Source: Bianquea renquensis
Lineage (GTDB): Bacteria; Bacillota; Clostridia; Lachnospirales; Bianqueaceae
Direction: 5' to 3'
DNA: 37,678 nt
Assembly: GCF_014384895.1 (NCBI RefSeq)
Contig: NZ_JACRSQ010000031.1
Location: 1-37,678, forward strand
Under the pieces are notes generated by a model that saw only the letters and a list, made by a program, of their open reading frames with translations, was not told the DNA's origin and made no database searches. Within the stretch, counting starts at the first letter, position 1. Every line of letters starts with the position of its first letter. This document shows positions 17,152 through 24,517 of the stretch, piece after piece. The position numbers and the translations under genes were made by a program.

Positions 17152-18003
17152 ATGAAAACGGGTGTAGTGGATGTTGGAGGCGGCTTGCGCGGCATATATG
17201 CCTCCGGAGTGTTAGATTATTGCCTGGACGCAGGCATTCAGTTTGATCTCGGTATCGGCGTTTCAGCAGGGAGCGCCAATGTCTCCTCCTACGCGGCGGG
17301 ACAGAAAAAACGGAATTATCAGTTTTATACAGAATATTCCACTCGAAAGCGCTATATGAGCCTGCGAAACTTTCTTCTCAAAAAGTCGTATATCGATATG
17401 GATTATGTATATGGCGTTTTAAGCAACTCCGACGGGGAAAACCCCTTGGATTATCAGGCGTTTCAGGACAGTGAGATGGAGTTCCTTGCGGTTGCGACAG
17501 ATGCCAGGACCGGCGAGGTAAAGTATTTTGACAAGAGCGACATGCGGCAGGACGACTACAGTGTTTTAAAGGCGTCGTCAGCCATTCCCTTCGTGTGTAA
17601 GCCCTATGCGGTACACGGCGTTCCCTATTATGACGGTGCACTGGGGGATCCAGTCCCTGTGGAAAAGGCGTTTCAATGTGGATGCCAAAAGGTTGTCGTG
17701 ATCCTGTCAAAACCAGAAAACCTGCCCCGCACTCCTGAGAAAGATGAAAAGTTAGCCGCCCGGATACAGAAGCAATACCCTATAGCCGCGGATAAGCTGC
17801 GTCATAGGGCTGAACGGTACAACGCCGGCGTGGCGCTGGCGCAACAGTATGCGGCCCAGGGAAAGGCTGTGATCATCGCGCCCGATGATACCTGCGGGAT
17901 TGACACGTTGACTCGCAATGCTGAAGCGCTTCACCGTTTTTATGAAAAGGGATACCGGGATGCCCAAAAGATATCCGCATATCTTCAAAATGAGGAAAAC
18001 TGA
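17152..18003 (+). CDS. Patatin-like phospholipase family protein, 283 aa
   Basis: Patatin-fold lipid acyl hydrolases use a Ser-Asp dyad. Here the oxyanion loop is VVDVGGGLRGIYASGVLD, the nucleophile elbow is G36-V-S38-A-G40, and the Asp is D161 in YYDGALGDPVPV. Length and motif order match bacterial patatin family proteins of the RssA/YlbK kind. There is no signal peptide, so it is cytosolic. ATG 17152 has AAAGG 10 nt upstream; an in-frame start at 17104 is less likely. It is a single gene between a terminator and a convergent TetR gene. Natural substrate unknown. Confidence 0.93.
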   Translation: MKTGVVDVGGGLRGIYASGVLDYCLDAGIQFDLGIGVSAGSANVSSYAAGQKKRNYQFYTEYSTRKRYMSLRNFLLKKSYIDMDYVYGVLSNSDGENPLDYQAFQDSEMEFLAVATDARTGEVKYFDKSDMRQDDYSVLKASSAIPFVCKPYAVHGVPYYDGALGDPVPVEKAFQCGCQKVVVILSKPENLPRTPEKDEKLAARIQKQYPIAADKLRHRAERYNAGVALAQQYAAQGKAVIIAPDDTCGIDTLTRNAEALHRFYEKGYRDAQKISAYLQNEEN

Positions 18004-18055
18004 GAATCGAGAGCCCAGAAGCGCGGCGCGCTAGCTGCCAGTGTCACAAAAGTGT

Positions 18056-18613
18056 TCAAGTTCGCGCCTCCTTATCAATATCCTTGATAATCTTAAAGGA
18101 TGTATGGAGAGCACAGGATTTGAGTAACGAGAAAAATTCTTTGGAGTCAATACAGTTCTCTTCCAAGAGCCAGCGCTCAATCGAGCAGCTATAGGCATCC
18201 GCAAAAAAATTAACATAAAAGTCCTTTTCGTTTTGTCCCACCAAAATGTCATTCCAAGAGCTTGTAAGGACAGGGAGAAGTAGCTCCCGGAAATGTTCGG
18301 AGAAAGAATTCTGCCCTTTCACTTTCAACACGCGGCGATAGAAAGTTTTGTTTGCATAAAGGTAATCACAGAGGTCCTCCAGAAATTCCCATCCTGAGGT
18401 ATAGGATTTCCTCCGGATGGCCTCCATGAACTCGGTATCATAGATCCAGTTGACTAGATCGTATTTATCTTTGAAGTGATAATAGAAAGTTTTGCGATTT
18501 ATATCACATTTGGCGCAAATATCGGCAACACTGATCTTGATAAAGGGAAACTCTTCCATTAATTCTTTCAGTGCTGCCGCAAGCGCTCGCTTCGTAATAT
18601 TGGAGTCGGCCAA
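18056..18613 (-). CDS. TetR/AcrR family regulator, DhaS-like, 185 aa
   Basis: The N-terminal 50 residues form a TetR DNA-binding domain: SNITKRALAAALKEL then ISVADICAKCDINRKTFYYHFKDKYDLV. The C-terminal half resembles the TetR_C_33/DhaS-type ligand domain. TTG 18613 gives the family-typical start ADSNITKRALA and has GAGCGAGG about 10 nt upstream; a GTG at 18622 abuts that site and is less likely. It is read away from the tandem-repeat region and DUF4003 gene, and its 3' end converges on the patatin gene. Its target could be the patatin gene or the DUF4003 unit; no operator was recognised. Confidence 0.9.
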   Translation of the reverse strand: MADSNITKRALAAALKELMEEFPFIKISVADICAKCDINRKTFYYHFKDKYDLVNWIYDTEFMEAIRRKSYTSGWEFLEDLCDYLYANKTFYRRVLKVKGQNSFSEHFRELLLPVLTSSWNDILVGQNEKDFYVNFFADAYSCSIERWLLEENCIDSKEFFSLLKSCALHTSFKIIKDIDKEART

Positions 18614-18783
18614 AACATCCACCTCGCTCTTATATTTCCAACAGATTTGGACTACGGCAAGTTACCATAGGAATAAAGAAAAAGACGGAACCTCTCTGCT
18701 GATACAGACAAGTCCCGTCATTTCCATGAGGACGATTGATTCCAGCATTTGACGTTCCCGCACGCTGTGCTACCTTTGTAAAA

Positions 18784-18896
18784 TTATACCATGGCCTCCG
18801 GCCATGATATAGCTTCGCGAGGTTGCACACGTCCGCGCAAAGGTTTGTTCGCTTCGCTCACCGCGCGGCCGGCGCGTATAATCGCTAACGCGATTA
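18784..18896. repeat. 113-bp tandem repeat, copy 1
   Basis: This unit is repeated directly at 18897-19009 with only four substitutions and no indels. Each copy contains three potential hairpins: TATACCATGGCC/GGCCATGATATA (one mismatch, 3-nt loop), CCGCGC...GCGCGG with a 25-nt loop, and TAATCGC-TAAC-GCGATTA. No ORF of note runs through it. A TATAAT at 18877 has no -35 partner. Confidence 0.9.
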
Positions 18897-19009
18897 TTAT
18901 ACCATGGCCTGCGGCCATGATATAGCTCCGCGAGGTTGCACACGTCCGCGCAGAGGTTTGTTCGCTTCGCTCACTGCGCGGCCGGCGCGTATAATCGCTA
19001 ACGCGATTA
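18897..19009. repeat. 113-bp tandem repeat, copy 2
   Basis: Directly abuts copy 1. The four differences (CTC/CTG in loop 1, GCTT/GCTC, GCAAA/GCAGA, CACC/CACT) all fall outside the predicted stems. An 8-base start of a third copy (TTATACCA, 19010-19017) follows, which is what unequal crossing over or slippage at this short repeat would leave. The rest of the 18623-19105 gap shows nothing recognisable. Confidence 0.9.
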
Positions 19010-19105
19010 TTATACCATAATGCAATATAAATGCAATATATTTTTCAATGGAATTCTCCAATTTGCTTTGATTCCAACACGGGAATGTGAAAAGCAACGG
19101 GTGCA

Positions 19106-19134
19106 TTGACTTTCCTGCACAGAAGCTCTATAAT
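19106..19134 (+). promoter_or_regulatory. Promoter of the DUF4003-M50 operon
   Basis: TTGACT (19106-19111), 17-nt spacer, TATAAT (19129-19134): near-consensus sigma-A promoter about 80 nt before the DUF4003 start, leaving a 5' leader of about 75 nt. Confidence 0.85.
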
Positions 19135-19216
19135 GAATACTGGAAGGCGGTTTCTTCCAGGATCCATTTACAAAAACGATCACAGCAGGACAGAGCTCAG
19201 AAAGGGAGAGTTTGCA

Positions 19217-20212
19217 ATGAGGCCAACCGTATCCGAACTTTGCGAGACGTATATTGAGAACCGAGACAAAATCAAATCTGCATTCCTATGGGATAGCGCC
19301 TATCTCTATCCCATATGTGCCGCCATCTTTACGAATCAAAGGCAAAGTGCGGATATTAACCGTATGAAAGCCTGCCAGGAGATGCTCAAAGCGGAGACCG
19401 GCATCTTTTCAAACTTTCGGGGAACGGCCAAGCTTGCCATGATTTCCATGTTGGCTGTGGATTCGGATCCGGGGAGCAAACTCCAGAAATCGCTGCAAGT
19501 TTACGATTTCCTGAAAGATCATTTTTTTGCGTCGTCCTATTTGCCGGTTGCATCCATGATTATTGCAGACATAGCCGAAGCGGAGCAGTTTGAGGAAATC
19601 GCCGCCCGTACGAGGCATATCTATAATTTGATGAAGCAGGAGCACCCCTTTCTCACTTCCAGTGAAGACAGCGTGTTTGCCGCACTGCTCGCCCTCTCAA
19701 CCCTCACCGATGAGCAGGTAGTCAGAGAGACAGAGATGTGCTATGAACTCCTGAAGGCAGAATTCCTTTCCGGAAATGCAGTGCAGTCCCTGAGCCATGT
19801 CCTGGCGCTGGGGACTGGATCGGCGGAACAGAAATGCCGGAGGACGATGGAACTGTATCGCGGCTTGAAGGAAAAGGGCTATCGGTATGGCGTCAGCTAT
19901 GAGCTTGCCACCCTGGGGGTTTTGGCACTGCTGCCGGCCGATCTGCATTCCGTGATGACGGATATCATGGAGGTAGACGATTTCTTGTCGGCGCAAAAAG
20001 GGTACGGGATTCTTGGCCTGGGACGAAAGCAGCGCCTAATGCACGCTGGAATGTTGGTATCCAGCGACTATATCGGCCAGACCGATACGCTGGCGATGCA
20101 TTCCGCGGCAATCGGTGGAACGATATCTCTGATTGTGGCGCAGGAGGCTGCCATGTGTGCCGCCATCGCCGCCTCCGCTGCGGCGGCAAGCGCCAGCTCA
20201 TCGTCAGATTGA
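19217..20212 (+). CDS. DUF4003 family protein, 331 aa
   Basis: The sequence matches the DUF4003 family of Bacillota in length and style: an almost entirely helical protein with repeated helix pairs (SDINRMKACQEMLKAETGIFSNFRGTAKLAMISMLAV, then RTRHIYNLMKQE...SEDSVFAALLALS). The conserved tail (KQRLMHAGMLVSSDYIG) is followed by an Ala-rich segment and a Ser-rich end (AAAASASSSSD). No signal peptide is seen; the last 45 residues could insert in a membrane. ATG 19217 follows AAAGGGAGA by 8 nt. The M50 protease gene starts 21 bp after its stop, so the pair is co-transcribed and the protein may be a substrate or regulator of the protease. Function unknown. Confidence 0.85.
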   Translation: MRPTVSELCETYIENRDKIKSAFLWDSAYLYPICAAIFTNQRQSADINRMKACQEMLKAETGIFSNFRGTAKLAMISMLAVDSDPGSKLQKSLQVYDFLKDHFFASSYLPVASMIIADIAEAEQFEEIAARTRHIYNLMKQEHPFLTSSEDSVFAALLALSTLTDEQVVRETEMCYELLKAEFLSGNAVQSLSHVLALGTGSAEQKCRRTMELYRGLKEKGYRYGVSYELATLGVLALLPADLHSVMTDIMEVDDFLSAQKGYGILGLGRKQRLMHAGMLVSSDYIGQTDTLAMHSAAIGGTISLIVAQEAAMCAAIAASAAAASASSSSD

Positions 20213-20233
20213 GACGGCGCGGAGGGGAGAGCG

Positions 20234-21385
20234 ATGGGTTCAGAGCAGAAAAAAAGGAAGAGGCATTGGCAGCAATACCTTGCGGTGGCGGTTTTCATGT
20301 TGATCGGCGCCGTGTGTGGCATTTTGATGGTGGAGTACATTGACGCAATGTTTGAGGCGGAGAAATCAGCTGGAGAAATCGCCCTCTCAACGGCGCTTCT
20401 TTTTATTGGAATGTACGCTGCGATTTATCTACAGATTATTTTCCATGAGGCGGGGCACCTGCTCTTTGGAAGGATGACAGGGTATCGGTTTTCCTCTTTC
20501 CGAATCGGCAGTTTGATGTGGATCAAGGAGGATGGAAGGCTTTGTTTTAGGCGCCTGTCCGTCGCCGGGACGGGGGGACAATGCCTGATGGTGCCGCCGG
20601 ATATGGTGGATGGAAAAGTTCCCTTTGTCCTCTATAATCTGGGAGGATCCTTCGTCAATCTACTTTCCGCCGCACTTTTTACAGGACTTTATTTTTCTTG
20701 CAGGCGGATCCCCACAGTATCGGTGCTGCTTCTGATGCTCGCGGTGATTGGCGTGGCCTTTGCCTTTGTAAACGGGATTCCCATGCGTTTGGGCGTGGTG
20801 GATAATGATGGGTATAATGCCCTGGCGCTTGGGAAAAATTCGGAGGCGCTGCGTTCCTTCTGGATCCAGATGAAGATCAACGAGCAGATCGTCAAGGGCG
20901 TGCGAATAAAGGATATGCCGGACCAATGGTTCTATGTACCTACGGCGGAGTCCATGAAAAATAGTATGATAGCCGTCATGGGCGTGGTTACCTGCAACCG
21001 GCTCATGGACGCCATGGAGTTCGATAGGGCGGATCAACAGATGAAGGAACTCCTCCAGATGGAGACAGGCATTATCGGTTTGCACCGAAGCCTAATGGTG
21101 GTGGACCGTATCTATTGCGAACTGATCCGGGAGAATCGACGGGACGTGTTGGAAGATATGTTGGACAGACAGCAGAAGAAATTTATGAGGTCGATGAAGA
21201 ACTTTCCATCGGTTATGCGTACAGACTATGCATACGCATTGTTGGCTGAACAGGATATGACAAAGGCCGGTGCCATCAAAGGCCGGTTTGACAAAAAGGC
21301 CCGTACATATCCGCACCCCAGTGAAATCGTGGGCGAGCGCCAGCTGATGATCTATGCGGAGCAAAGGGCTGAGATCGCAAAATAA
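20234..21385 (+). CDS. M50-family membrane metallopeptidase, 383 aa
   Basis: The zinc-binding helix IIFHEAGHLLFGRMTGY places HEAGH at residues 71-75 inside a membrane segment, and the third ligand motif of site-2 proteases, NxxPxxxxDxDG-like, appears as NGIPMRLGVVDNDGYNAL. Four hydrophobic segments lie in the first 180 residues (about 16-33, 50-70, 137-155, 162-180). The remaining 200 residues are soluble and helical. No PDZ domain is visible, unlike RseP. All catalytic residues are present, so it is likely an active intramembrane protease. GGAGGGGAG precedes ATG 20234. Its partner DUF4003 lies upstream in the same operon. Confidence 0.88.
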   Translation: MGSEQKKRKRHWQQYLAVAVFMLIGAVCGILMVEYIDAMFEAEKSAGEIALSTALLFIGMYAAIYLQIIFHEAGHLLFGRMTGYRFSSFRIGSLMWIKEDGRLCFRRLSVAGTGGQCLMVPPDMVDGKVPFVLYNLGGSFVNLLSAALFTGLYFSCRRIPTVSVLLLMLAVIGVAFAFVNGIPMRLGVVDNDGYNALALGKNSEALRSFWIQMKINEQIVKGVRIKDMPDQWFYVPTAESMKNSMIAVMGVVTCNRLMDAMEFDRADQQMKELLQMETGIIGLHRSLMVVDRIYCELIRENRRDVLEDMLDRQQKKFMRSMKNFPSVMRTDYAYALLAEQDMTKAGAIKGRFDKKARTYPHPSEIVGERQLMIYAEQRAEIAK

Positions 21386-21417
21386 AGGCCGGAATCATGA
21401 GTGAGACCACGAAAACA

Positions 21418-21456
21418 GGCCACAAGACATGAAAAAGTGTTTTGTGGCCCTTTTCA
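21418..21456 (+). terminator. Terminator after the M50 gene
   Basis: GGCCACAAGACA and TGTTTTGTGGCC (21418-21449) form a 12-bp stem with one G-T pair, followed by CTTTTCATT. Confidence 0.85.
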
Positions 21457-21471
21457 TTGTGGCGGTTCTTA

Positions 21472-21600
21472 CATGAATTTTGTTGTGGCCATCATGGCGA
21501 AAACAGCCATGCCGCCCAGGGCATAGATACCGTTGATAACAGCGCAGGGGGAGGGACTGGTTTTTGATTCAGATAGAAAAGACTTGCCATTTGAGGAGAA
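21472..21600 (-). pseudogene. Possible remnant of a gene 3' end
   Basis: On the minus strand an open stretch ends at a TAA near 21472 and reads ...TSPSPCAVINGIYALGG then MAVFAMMATTKFM. It is hydrophobic and protein-like, as in the tail of a membrane protein, but no start or body is present. It may be a relic or a chance ORF. Confidence 0.25.
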
Positions 21601-21622
21601 AGGCGTTATCCTTATGGAAAGG

Positions 21623-21633
21623 ACTTTATAAAA
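21623..21633 (+). promoter_or_regulatory. Possible ROK half-site before the ROK gene
   Basis: ACTTTATAAAA occurs 20 nt before the ROK start and recurs in the operator-like palindrome of the dehydrogenase promoter at 22863. It suggests autoregulation. The word is AT-rich, so chance is possible. Confidence 0.45.
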
Positions 21634-21653
21634 GAATCGAGGAATGATGTAGC

Positions 21654-22778
21654 ATGATGCCGAATCCTGCCAACAACATCGATGTGAAGCGACGCAACCG
21701 AGCCAATACCCTGCGCAGTATCCTGAGCTGTGATCGAATCTCCCAAACAGAACTTACTCAGCGCCTAACCTTGAGTTGGCCCACGGTGCTGCAAAATGTG
21801 AAGGAGCTGACGGCGCTTGGTCTGGTCCAAGAGGTGGGCGAATATGACTCGACCGGCGGACGAAAAGCGAAAGCCTATGCGCCAGTGCGGAATGCGAAAT
21901 TGGCGGTTGGTTTGGATGTGACACAAAACCATGTCGGCATGGTACTGGTAGACTTGAGTGGTCAGATTGTGCGCTACACTCGGAAAAAAAGCCCCTTTTC
22001 CCTGAATGATCGATACTTCCAGGAGTTAGGCAGTGTCCTGCGAGACTTCATAGGAGACAGAGACACAGGGAGCCGGATTCAGGGGGTAGGGGTGTCCCTC
22101 CCTGGTATCGTGGACAAGGCGGGGGAAGAACTTCTATACTCCCACGCATTGGGTATTCAAAATGTGTCGACCGCTGCATTTAGCAAATACATTTCCTACC
22201 CCTGCACTTATATCAATGACGCCAATGCCGCGGGATTGGCAGAAATCCGCGGGAAAGGGTTCACTGAGAATTTGGTGTATCTGTCCTTAAGCAACAGCGT
22301 CGGCGGGGCGATCCTGAACGCCGGAGAATTGTACACTGGCAGCAATCTCCGGGCTGGGGAGTTCGGCCACAATACCTTGATTCCCGGTGGCCGCCGGTGC
22401 TACTGCGGGAAGGAAGGATGCCTGGATGCGTATTGTTCAGCCAAGGTACTATCCAATCACACCAACGGCAATCTGCTTGAATTTTTTGACCAACTCCGGG
22501 CGGGAAATCCTGAGATGCAAAAGATTTGGCAGGAGTATCTAAGGTATTTGGCAGTCGCGATTAACAATCTGCGCATGAGTTTTGACTGCGATGTAATGGC
22601 CGGAGGGTACGTCGGGGCATTTTTGGAGGAATTTGGCGCGCCTTTGCGCGGAATGCTGGAAGGACGGAATACTTTCCAGCAGGATGCCTCCTACTTCAAG
22701 ATATGCCGCTATCAGGTGGAAGCCGCCGCTGTAGGTGCGGCATTACTACAGATCGAGGAGTTTATCCAATCGCTATGA
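21654..22778 (+). CDS. ROK family transcriptional regulator, 374 aa
   Basis: The N-terminal 75 residues are a winged helix (RANTLRSILSCDRISQTELTQRLTLSWPTVLQNVKEL), as in XylR/NagC-type repressors. Then comes a ROK sugar-kinase-like domain: LDVTQNHVGMVLVDLSG as the first phosphate-loop region, EFGHNTLIPGG for sugar contact, and the zinc motif CYCGKEGCLDAYCS. GAGGAATG lies upstream; ATG 21654 or 21657 may start it. The polyol dehydrogenase gene lies 128 bp downstream on the same strand with its own promoter and a palindrome sharing a motif with this gene's upstream region. It likely represses that gene until a sugar or polyol binds. Confidence 0.92.
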   Translation: MMPNPANNIDVKRRNRANTLRSILSCDRISQTELTQRLTLSWPTVLQNVKELTALGLVQEVGEYDSTGGRKAKAYAPVRNAKLAVGLDVTQNHVGMVLVDLSGQIVRYTRKKSPFSLNDRYFQELGSVLRDFIGDRDTGSRIQGVGVSLPGIVDKAGEELLYSHALGIQNVSTAAFSKYISYPCTYINDANAAGLAEIRGKGFTENLVYLSLSNSVGGAILNAGELYTGSNLRAGEFGHNTLIPGGRRCYCGKEGCLDAYCSAKVLSNHTNGNLLEFFDQLRAGNPEMQKIWQEYLRYLAVAINNLRMSFDCDVMAGGYVGAFLEEFGAPLRGMLEGRNTFQQDASYFKICRYQVEAAAVGAALLQIEEFIQSL

Positions 22779-22827
22779 CCTGAATCAGTGAAAGTTTCCT
22801 TTCTAGCCAAGTCAAGGGATTCCCCTA

Positions 22828-22858
22828 TTGACAAAACCAGCGGAGTGTGCTCTAATAT
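22828..22858 (+). promoter_or_regulatory. Promoter of the polyol dehydrogenase gene
   Basis: TTGACA (22828-22833) and TAATAT (22853-22858) with a 19-nt spacer; CTAATA would give 18. The operator-like palindrome begins 2 nt after the -10. Confidence 0.65.
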
Positions 22859-22860
22859 AT

Positions 22861-22889
22861 ATACTTTATAAAATACATTATAAAAGTAT
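22861..22889 (+). promoter_or_regulatory. Likely ROK operator
   Basis: ATACTTTATAA (22861-22871) faces TTATAAAAGTAT (22878-22889), an inverted repeat that differs by one inserted base. It sits over the expected transcription start, the right place for a repressor site. Half-site ACTTTATAAAA also occurs before the ROK gene. Confidence 0.65.
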
Positions 22890-22906
22890 TGATTGGAGGA
22901 GAAACC

Positions 22907-23962
22907 ATGGACGGCTATATGAAAGTGGCAATTATGGAGGGGATTGGCAAGATGGGGTACACCCAGCGGTCCATTCCTGAACCCAAGGAAGACGAGGTCC
23001 TGGTCAAGCTGGAGTATGTGGGGATCTGCGGTAGCGATATGCACTACTATGAGAATGGGGCTATCGGGGACTATGTGGTGAAACCTCCCTTTGTCCTGGG
23101 GCATGAACCCGGCGGCACGGTGGTGGAGGTTGGCAGCAATGTGAAGCACCTAAAAGTAGGTGACAGGGTGGCTCTGGAACCGGGAAAGACCTGCGGCCGT
23201 TGCGAGTTTTGCCGTCGGGGTAAGTACAACCTGTGTCCCGATGTGGTATTTTTTGCGACTCCGCCTGTGGACGGCGTATTCCAAGAATATGTGGCGCATG
23301 AGGCGGCATTGTGCTTCAGGCTCCCCGACAACGTAAGTACTCTGGAGGGCGCGCTCATTGAGCCGTTGGCAGTAGGGTTCCATGCCGCCAGTCAGGGCGG
23401 AGCTCACGCTGGTCAGACTGCCGTGGTCATAGGCGCGGGCTGTATCGGTCTGGTGTCTATGATGGCGTTGAAGGCGGAAGGGGTCAGCAAGGTCTATGTG
23501 GTGGACGTGATGCAGAAGCGGCTGGATAAGGCTCTGGAACTGGGAGCTGATGGCGTTATCAACGGCAAGGACGAGGATGCGGTGGAAGCTGTTGGGACAC
23601 TTACTGACGGTGCCGGCTGTGATCTGGTTATTGAGACCGCCGGGACAGGGTTCACCACCAGACAGGCTATCCATATGACCAAGAAAGGTGCGACCGTTGT
23701 TTTGGTGGGCTACTCCAAGACCGGCGGAGTGACCTTGCCCATGAGTCTGGCGCTGGACAAGGAACTGACCTTTAAAACGGTTTTCCGCTACCGCCACATG
23801 TATCCCGTGGCCATCGACGCCGTTGCCGCAGGAAGAGTGAATTTGAAGGGTATCGTCACCGATATTTTTGATTTTGACGACATACAGAATGCGATGGACA
23901 GGAGTGTTACAGATAAGGCCAATATTGTAAAAGCCGTTGTAAAAATTGCGACGGGGGAGTGA
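22907..23962 (+). CDS. Zinc-dependent polyol (sorbitol/xylitol-type) dehydrogenase, 351 aa
   Basis: A medium-chain dehydrogenase. The catalytic zinc ligands are C41 (ICGSDMHYYENG) and H66-E67 (VLGHEPGG), and the structural zinc Cys are C96, C99, C102 and C110 (CGRCEFCRRGKYNLC). The Rossmann loop is VIGAGCIGLV. The CGSDMHYY variant is typical of sorbitol, L-iditol and xylitol dehydrogenases, which oxidise polyols to ketoses with NAD. ATG 22907 has GGAGGAG five nt upstream. It stands alone behind a promoter with a ROK operator-like site; no kinase or transporter for the product is nearby. Exact polyol not determined. Confidence 0.9.
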   Translation: MDGYMKVAIMEGIGKMGYTQRSIPEPKEDEVLVKLEYVGICGSDMHYYENGAIGDYVVKPPFVLGHEPGGTVVEVGSNVKHLKVGDRVALEPGKTCGRCEFCRRGKYNLCPDVVFFATPPVDGVFQEYVAHEAALCFRLPDNVSTLEGALIEPLAVGFHAASQGGAHAGQTAVVIGAGCIGLVSMMALKAEGVSKVYVVDVMQKRLDKALELGADGVINGKDEDAVEAVGTLTDGAGCDLVIETAGTGFTTRQAIHMTKKGATVVLVGYSKTGGVTLPMSLALDKELTFKTVFRYRHMYPVAIDAVAAGRVNLKGIVTDIFDFDDIQNAMDRSVTDKANIVKAVVKIATGE

Positions 23963-23988
23963 TCATGGAAGCTCCCCTGATTTTGCGA

Positions 23989-24046
23989 CGCTGGGCGTTT
24001 GCTCCGAAGGGAGAAAATGCCCAGCGCTTCCCCCTGAAAATTTTTC
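23989..24046 (+). terminator. Terminator-like hairpin after the dehydrogenase gene
   Basis: Arms 23989-24005 and 24010-24026 pair over 17 bp with two G-T pairs (CGCTGGGC.../...GCCCAGCG) and a GAAG loop. The T tract follows only after about 13 nt. Confidence 0.65.
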
Positions 24047-24064
24047 TGAAATATAAAAAACCAC

Positions 24065-24093
24065 TTGACCAAACTGGATAAATGTAGTAGAAT
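24065..24093 (+). promoter_or_regulatory. Promoter of the DUF2325-DUF3793-flavodoxin operon
   Basis: TTGACC (24065-24070), 17-nt spacer, TAGAAT (24088-24093). The perfect palindrome at 24102-24117 lies at the expected transcription start. Confidence 0.8.
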
Positions 24094-24101
24094 GGTCATA
24101 A

Positions 24102-24117
24102 GTTAGTTAAAACTAAC
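24102..24117 (+). promoter_or_regulatory. Perfect palindromic operator, metalloregulator type
   Basis: GTTAGTTAAAACTAAC: 7-bp arms GTTAGTT and AACTAAC around AA. It resembles the TTAGG/CCTAA-like boxes of DtxR/IdeR iron regulators in style. It covers +1 of the preceding promoter, so binding would repress. A second short inverted repeat (CTCGAAGA...TCTTCGGGAG, 24118-24143) follows directly. Confidence 0.7.
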
Positions 24118-24216
24118 CTCGAAGATTCACTCTCTTCGGGAGTTGTATCTTTGGAAATATTGATGGAATCTTTTGCCTAGAAAGGAAGCTTGGCCTGACA
24201 AGGAAAGGAGATGCAC

Positions 24217-24504
24217 ATGAGTGTTGTGATTGTAGGCGGAAATGAAAGGATGGCGGCTCAGTATGAGACCATTTGCAAGGAGCACGGCTGCAAGGCTAAG
24301 GTTTTCACAAAAGAAAACGGCTCTCTCAAGAAGAAGATGGGATGTCCAGACTTGCTGATCCTGTTTATCAGTACGGTATCACATAAAATGGTACTCAGTG
24401 TAACGCAGGAAGCCAAAAAGAATTGTATTCCCGTTGCAAGACTCCATACGAGCAGCGCATCTGCGCTCCGCGCTGCTTTAGCGGAGATGCGGCCATCGTT
24501 TTGA
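24217..24504 (+). CDS. DUF2325 domain-containing protein, 95 aa
   Basis: The start MSVVIVGGNERMAAQYETIC and the central GCPDLLILFISTVSHKMV segment are those of the small DUF2325 family, a Rossmann-like fold of about 95 residues. Function is unknown; relatives lie near metal and redox genes. ATG 24217 is used because GGAAAGGAG (24202-24210) touches ATG 24211 and is 6 nt from 24217. It is the first gene of an operon with DUF3793 and flavodoxin, 13 bp before DUF3793. Confidence 0.88.
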   Translation: MSVVIVGGNERMAAQYETICKEHGCKAKVFTKENGSLKKKMGCPDLLILFISTVSHKMVLSVTQEAKKNCIPVARLHTSSASALRAALAEMRPSF

Positions 24505-24517
24505 GGGAGGGACGAGA

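Noticed and set aside
17411..18003. Antisense frames over the patatin gene
   Set aside because: No motif or start site; patatin dyad on the plus strand is clear.
18877..18882. TATAAT in each 113-bp unit as a promoter
   Set aside because: No -35-like hexamer 15-19 nt upstream on that strand; the well-formed promoter is at 19106-19134.
18784..19017. Tandem 113-bp units as a CRISPR array
   Set aside because: Direct abutting copies without unique spacers, far longer than CRISPR repeats, and no cas genes.
24118..24143. CTCGAAGA/TCTTCGGGAG hairpin as a riboswitch
   Set aside because: Too small and without a conserved core of a known class; kept only as a note beside the operator.
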